From Embleya sp049739465 (GTDB lineage: Bacteria > Actinomycetota > Actinomycetes > Streptomycetales > Streptomycetaceae): a stretch of DNA of 64,000 bases. Below the pieces are notes generated by a model that worked only from the letters and a program-made list of their open reading frames with translations, made no database searches and was not told the DNA's origin. The DNA lies in NCBI RefSeq assembly GCF_049739465.1, contig NZ_JBMHHY010000011.1:124001-188000 (forward strand), given 5' to 3'. How positions within the stretch are numbered: position 1 is the first letter of the stretch; each line of letters opens with the position of its first letter. A program made the position numbers and the translations under genes. This document shows, piece by piece, positions 63,626 to 64,000 of this stretch.

Positions 63626-63959
63626 GAGAAGGAAGCCTCCGATGTTGTTCGAGGCCCGGGGTCGGGCTTCGGCTAATGGGATGTGAGGTGTGACATTGCA
63701 CCGCTCACATGACGACATCTTTGCACGGCCATGAGCCATCCATTGACCTTTTGGGGGTCCTGACGTGTGTGACGTGCGTTACATGGAGTTCTCGACCATG
63801 AACCGTGGGTTACCTCGGGGTGTCCTGCGGTTCGACCTTGGCAGAAGTACTGCAATGTGAAATGGTACTGACGCGCCCAAGAGCCCCGCCCAAGAGCCCC
63901 GCCCAAGAGCCCCGCCCAAGAGCCCCGCCCAAGAGCCCCACTGCCCCGGAGGCATCCCG
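63626..63959. other. 334-bp divergent intergenic region
   Basis: The region lies between the small secreted protein gene (minus) and the gene starting at 63960 (plus). Apart from the 13-bp tandem repeat at its right end, no operator or RNA gene is recognised. Confidence 0.55.
63875..63939 (+). repeat. Five perfect 13-bp tandem copies of GCCCAAGAGCCCC
   Basis: It occupies the promoter/leader region of the gene starting at 63960 and ends 20 bp before its ATG. Replication slippage could change copy number and so expression. Confidence 0.92.
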
Positions 63960-64000
63960 ATGACCAACGACCCGACCACGGTCGTCGAGACCGTCGACTA
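63960..64000 (+). CDS. Start of an unidentified gene (cut by window edge)
   Basis: An ATG preceded by CCCGGAGGCATCCCG begins a frame reading MTNDPTTVVETVD, then the window ends. The ribosome site is convincing, but the product cannot be told from 13 codons. Confidence 0.7.
   Translation, partial: MTNDPTTVVETVD

Noticed and set aside
63875..63939. CRISPR-like array
   Set aside because: 13-bp units are directly adjacent without spacers, so this is a simple tandem repeat.

Overview
The window is very GC-rich, with strong G/C bias at third codon positions, many GTG starts and GGAGG-type ribosome binding sites. It carries secreted proteins with Tat/Sec-like signal peptides and a Streptomyces-type contractile injection system (CIS). 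It is most likely chromosomal DNA of a Streptomycetaceae member (Streptomyces, Embleya, Yinghuangia or a relative). No rRNA, tRNA, CRISPR array or replication origin was recognised.

Layout. 1-4.1 kb: the 3' part of a PucR-type regulator, a PAS/GAF/SpoIIE/HATPase phosphatase and an AhpD-like protein. 4.2-26.6 kb: a compact CIS locus, mostly on the minus strand and mostly translationally coupled. It holds a LuxR-type regulator, a membrane-anchored beta-propeller protein, a DUF4255 protein, an AAA+ ATPase, the sheath, two tube proteins, small assembly proteins, a giant Pro/Thr-rich repeat protein, a LysM tube/baseplate protein, VgrG, PAAR, gp25, two baseplate proteins and a zinc-ribbon/glycan-binding-like membrane protein. 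A divergent CisA-like membrane protein lies next to the regulator. No tail fibre, DUF4157 toxin or obvious tape measure is visible. 27-33.6 kb: small secreted proteins, a GNAT enzyme, a decayed patch (truncated MFS transporter fused to a truncated, frameshifted Ada/AlkA gene), an intracellular S10 carboxypeptidase and an intact IS5-family element.

33.6-43 kb: a CrtI/PYROXD2-like oxidoreductase, a small OAA-type lectin, a single protein fusing a phytoene/squalene-synthase domain to a cis-prenyltransferase (UppS) domain, a secreted lipase-like hydrolase, an MFS remnant and an FdhF/YdeP molybdoenzyme. 43-47.7 kb: a secreted trypsin-like protease, an unknown protein and a DUF2264 protein.

47.8-58.8 kb: the least conventional part. 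A coupled operon encodes an SDR, an Ham1/RdgB-like pyrophosphatase, a large metallo-beta-lactamase-fold protein, a NUDIX-like/deoxynucleoside-kinase fusion, a MoaA-type radical SAM enzyme, SurE and a GT-B glycosyltransferase. It is followed by an asparagine-synthetase-like gene broken by an exact 10-bp tandem duplication and by a second radical SAM protein. The enzyme set suggests an uncharacterised nucleotide-derived metabolite pathway. 58.9-64 kb: exported proteins (a Gly-rich beta-helix protein, M1 and M28 peptidases, a small Cys-containing protein) and the first codons of another gene behind a five-copy 13-bp tandem repeat.
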